DNA of 64,000 nucleotides from Streptomyces sp. TSRI0281 (GTDB lineage: Bacteria; Actinomycetota; Actinomycetes; Streptomycetales; Streptomycetaceae), in contig NZ_LWLE01000033.1 of the NCBI RefSeq assembly GCF_001905125.1, positions 119,198-183,197 of the forward strand, given 5' to 3'. The notes beneath the pieces are model-generated. The model ran no database searches. It saw only the letters and a list, made by a program, of their open reading frames with translations, and was not told the DNA's origin. Below, one piece after another: positions 61,841 through 64,000 of the stretch (position 1 is its first letter; the number at the start of each line of letters is the position of its first letter). The translations under genes and the position numbers were made by a program.

Positions 61841-63061
61841 GCTCGTCTCCGCCTCCAGCGCGCGCCGCGTGTTCGGCCCGTACACGCCCGCCGGGTCGCC
61901 CTGGATGGCCTTGTACGACTGGTAGACCTGTACGGCCTCCTCGACCCGGTCCGTGTAGTCGGCGTTCGAAGGCCCCTGGTAGAGCCAGACCTCCTTCAGG
62001 CGGTTCTGGAGCTCGGCCACCTCGGGGCCGTGGTCGCCGGGCCGCAGTGTGGGGCCGGTCAGCTGCACGGGCGGTGCGGCCGACGGTGCGCCCGGTGTCT
62101 TCGTGGCTGCCGAGAGGGACGGGGTGGGCGTGGCCGGCGAGGCCGACGCCGAGGCGGAACGGGTCGGCTCCGCGCTCCCCGACGGCGACGCGGACCCGGT
62201 GGCCGACGCCGAGGGCGACACCGGGGCCGAGCGGGACGGCGAGGGCGACGCGGCGGCCGACTCCGAAACGGAAGCCGCCGGCCCGCCACCCGCGTACGGG
62301 GCGCTCGCCGCCGTCTCCGGCAGGGCCTCGTCCCGGTTGTCGTTCCCGCTGAACAGCCCCCCGACGAAGGCCGCGATGCCGACCACGGCGGCCACGGCCA
62401 CCCCCACGGCAAGGACGGTGAACGGCCCTCGACGGCGGGGCTGGACCGGGTCGGCGTCCGGGTCGATGCCCGGGCCGGTGACGGCGCCGAAGGTGGCGGT
62501 GCGCCGGTTGGCCCCGTCCGGCCCCTCGGCGTACCGCGGTTGCGCCGCCGTCGCGTCCATGGCCTCGTACGCCGCTCCGTGTCCCGCCGCGTCCGCCGCC
62601 CCGCCCATCGGCGCACCGCCCGGGAACCGCGGCATCCCGGTGTCCGGGAACAGCGGCATCGTGGTGTCCGCGGTGTCGGGTGCGGCATGGCCGTGGACCG
62701 GGCCGGGCTCCGCGCCGTAACGGCGGGCGTCGTCCGTGCCGGGGCCGGTGGCCGCCTCATGGCCCTCACCGCGACCTCGGTCCCGGCCGCCGTCGCGGGC
62801 CGCACCGGAGCCCCGGCGGCCGGGGGCCGTGCCGTCGCCGCCCAGTTGCACGTACGGCCTGATCCGCAGCGGATCGAAGTCCTCGGCCGCGGCGGTCTCC
62901 GCGGCGCGCGCGGCCCGCCGCTCCTCCCCGGTGAGCCGTGCGGCCCCCGCCCCGCACACGCAGCCGTCGGGTCCGCCGCGCGGGGCTTGCGGCGCCTGCC
63001 CCGTGACCGGCTGCCGGCCGGCGAGTCCTCTGCCGCACTCCGGGCACGCATGTCCGGTCAT
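61823..63061 (-). CDS. Peptidoglycan-binding domain protein with zinc-ribbon start
   Basis: A 412-residue protein. The N-terminus MTGHACPECGRGL and a later CVCG segment form a likely zinc site, followed by an unstructured Gly/Asp/Arg-rich cytosolic part (about 60-210), one membrane helix (about 215-240, FTVLAVGVAVAAVVGIAAFVGG), a Ser/Pro/Thr-rich linker (about 250-330) and a C-terminal PG_binding_1 domain (RPGDHGPEVAELQNRLKEVW ... GVYGPNTRRALE). It should be a membrane anchor with its wall-binding domain outside. The ATG at 63061 follows GGAGGGG. Confidence 0.82.
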   Translation of the reverse strand: MTGHACPECGRGLAGRQPVTGQAPQAPRGGPDGCVCGAGAARLTGEERRAARAAETAAAEDFDPLRIRPYVQLGGDGTAPGRRGSGAARDGGRDRGRGEGHEAATGPGTDDARRYGAEPGPVHGHAAPDTADTTMPLFPDTGMPRFPGGAPMGGAADAAGHGAAYEAMDATAAQPRYAEGPDGANRRTATFGAVTGPGIDPDADPVQPRRRGPFTVLAVGVAVAAVVGIAAFVGGLFSGNDNRDEALPETAASAPYAGGGPAASVSESAAASPSPSRSAPVSPSASATGSASPSGSAEPTRSASASASPATPTPSLSAATKTPGAPSAAPPVQLTGPTLRPGDHGPEVAELQNRLKEVWLYQGPSNADYTDRVEEAVQVYQSYKAIQGDPAGVYGPNTRRALEAETSGRGGH

Positions 63062-63195
63062 AGTGGGTCCCCTCCCTAGAGCTGCTGCGATTATGCAGGC
63101 CGCCGCCGCGCAGCCCAACGCCTTGGGGCCGCTCGGCAGGCCGTAAACGGACAGAACGGCAAGGATAGGGGTGTATCGGATCCGAGGAGATGCTC

Positions 63196-64000
63196 ATGGC
63201 CCAGCAGCTGAGCCCGCCGCCCCTTGCTCCCGGCGAAGGACGGTCCACGCGAACCGTCCTGGTCGCCATCGGCGCACTGCTGCTCGGCATGTTGCTCGCC
63301 GCACTCGATCAGACCATCGTCTCCACGGCACTGCCGACGATCGTCAGCGACCTCGGCGGCCTGGACCACCTGTCCTGGGTCGTCACCGCCTACCTGCTGG
63401 CGGCGACCGCGGCGACCCCGCTCTGGGGCAAGCTCGGCGACCAGTACGGGCGCAAGAAGCTGTTCCAGACGGCCATCGTCATCTTCCTCATCGGCTCCGC
63501 CCTCTGCGGCGTCGCCCAGAACATGCCCCAACTGATCGGCTTCCGGGCCCTCCAGGGGCTCGGCGGCGGCGGTCTGATGGTGCTGTCCATGGCGATCGTC
63601 GGCGATATCGTCCCGCCGCGCGAACGCGGCAAGTACCAGGGCCTGTTCGGTGCGGTCTTCGGTGTGACGAGTGTCCTCGGGCCACTGCTGGGCGGCTTCT
63701 TCACCCAACAGCTCAGCTGGCGCTGGGTCTTCTACATCAATCTGCCGATCGGTGCCGTCGCGCTGGTCACCATCGCGGCCGTCCTGCACATCCCGGTCCG
63801 TCAGACCAAACACACCATCGACTACGCGGGAACCTTCCTCATCGCTTCGGTCGCCACCTGCCTGGTCCTCGTCGCCTCCCTCGGAGGGAACACCTGGGCC
63901 TGGGGGTCGGTGCAGATCATCGCCCTCTCCGTGCTGGCCGTGCTGCTGCTCATCGCCTTCATCGTGGTGGAGCGGCGCGCCGCGGAGCCCGTACTGCCGC
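63196..64000 (+). CDS. MFS exporter, DHA2 family (5' part, runs off the window)
   Basis: The first 268 residues of a drug exporter, cut by the window edge. Helix 1 is GALLLGMLLAALDQTIVSTA, motif A is GKLGDQYGRKKLFQ between helices 2 and 3, and the motif-C region in helix 5 is GAVFGVTSVLGPLLGGFF. The start is the ATG at 63196 with GAGGAG six bases upstream. It is divergent from the peptidoglycan-binding gene with 134 bases between them. Confidence 0.9.
   Translation, partial: MAQQLSPPPLAPGEGRSTRTVLVAIGALLLGMLLAALDQTIVSTALPTIVSDLGGLDHLSWVVTAYLLAATAATPLWGKLGDQYGRKKLFQTAIVIFLIGSALCGVAQNMPQLIGFRALQGLGGGGLMVLSMAIVGDIVPPRERGKYQGLFGAVFGVTSVLGPLLGGFFTQQLSWRWVFYINLPIGAVALVTIAAVLHIPVRQTKHTIDYAGTFLIASVATCLVLVASLGGNTWAWGSVQIIALSVLAVLLLIAFIVVERRAAEPVLP

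Overview
The window is a stretch of Streptomyces chromosome, or that of a very close relative. The DNA is very GC-rich, GTG starts are frequent, and several families are typical of the genus: the FasR-fabD-fabH-acpP-fabF block, WhiJ-like XRE/DUF5753 regulators with DUF397 partners, DUF3145, DUF3052, DUF4429, DUF2277, homodimeric AceE and a large Ter stress cluster. The fab block, aceE, DUF3052, AhpE and TerD occur together in this part of other Streptomyces chromosomes. Coordinates and gene families come from reading the sequence; no database search was run.

Layout. 1-5.6 kb: a secreted flavin amine oxidase, a broken TetR gene, an aldose epimerase, an SGNH lipoprotein and DUF3145 with a possible 34-codon leader ORF. 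5.6-10.5 kb: the type II fatty acid synthase operon and its regulator FasR. 10.6-25.3 kb: pirin, a WhiJ-like module, a MerR/aldo-keto reductase pair with a MerR-type promoter, an acyltransferase and two related DUF1023 hydrolases on either side of a two-component system, and a divergent TetR/MFS pair. 25.4-30.2 kb: an I36-type inhibitor, aceE, DUF3052 and AhpE. 30.3-39.7 kb: a tellurium-resistance (Ter) island with five Ter-domain genes or relatives, including a TerC-like membrane protein, plus a biosynthetic module of a CitE-like lyase, a fused double phosphoribosyltransferase and a HAD phosphatase. 39.7-44 kb: an O-methyltransferase and small membrane or surface proteins.

44.1-54.9 kb is the accessory region. 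A tRNA-Val is followed by a small XRE-type regulator gene cut in two by a 4.6-kb IS1380-bounded composite element. The insertion left a TTAG target duplication, and removing it restores the reading frame exactly. The element carries a divergent Lrp/AsnC-MFS exporter pair. Beyond it lie an overlapping run of five tiny genes, a second XRE/DUF5753 regulator with DUF6879, a two-spacer relic of a type I-E CRISPR array and several orphan genes. 54.9-64 kb returns to ordinary chromosome: DedA, a Cu/Zn-SOD-like protein, DoxX, a PhoD-like phosphatase, a secreted HNH nuclease, a FetB-like permease, a HAD hydrolase, a peptidoglycan-binding protein and the start of an MFS exporter.

A recurrent local theme is tandem duplication. 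Three minus-strand genes have their 3' ends, stop codon included, copied in degenerate tandem just downstream. Three genes of the Ter island carry in-frame coding minisatellites.
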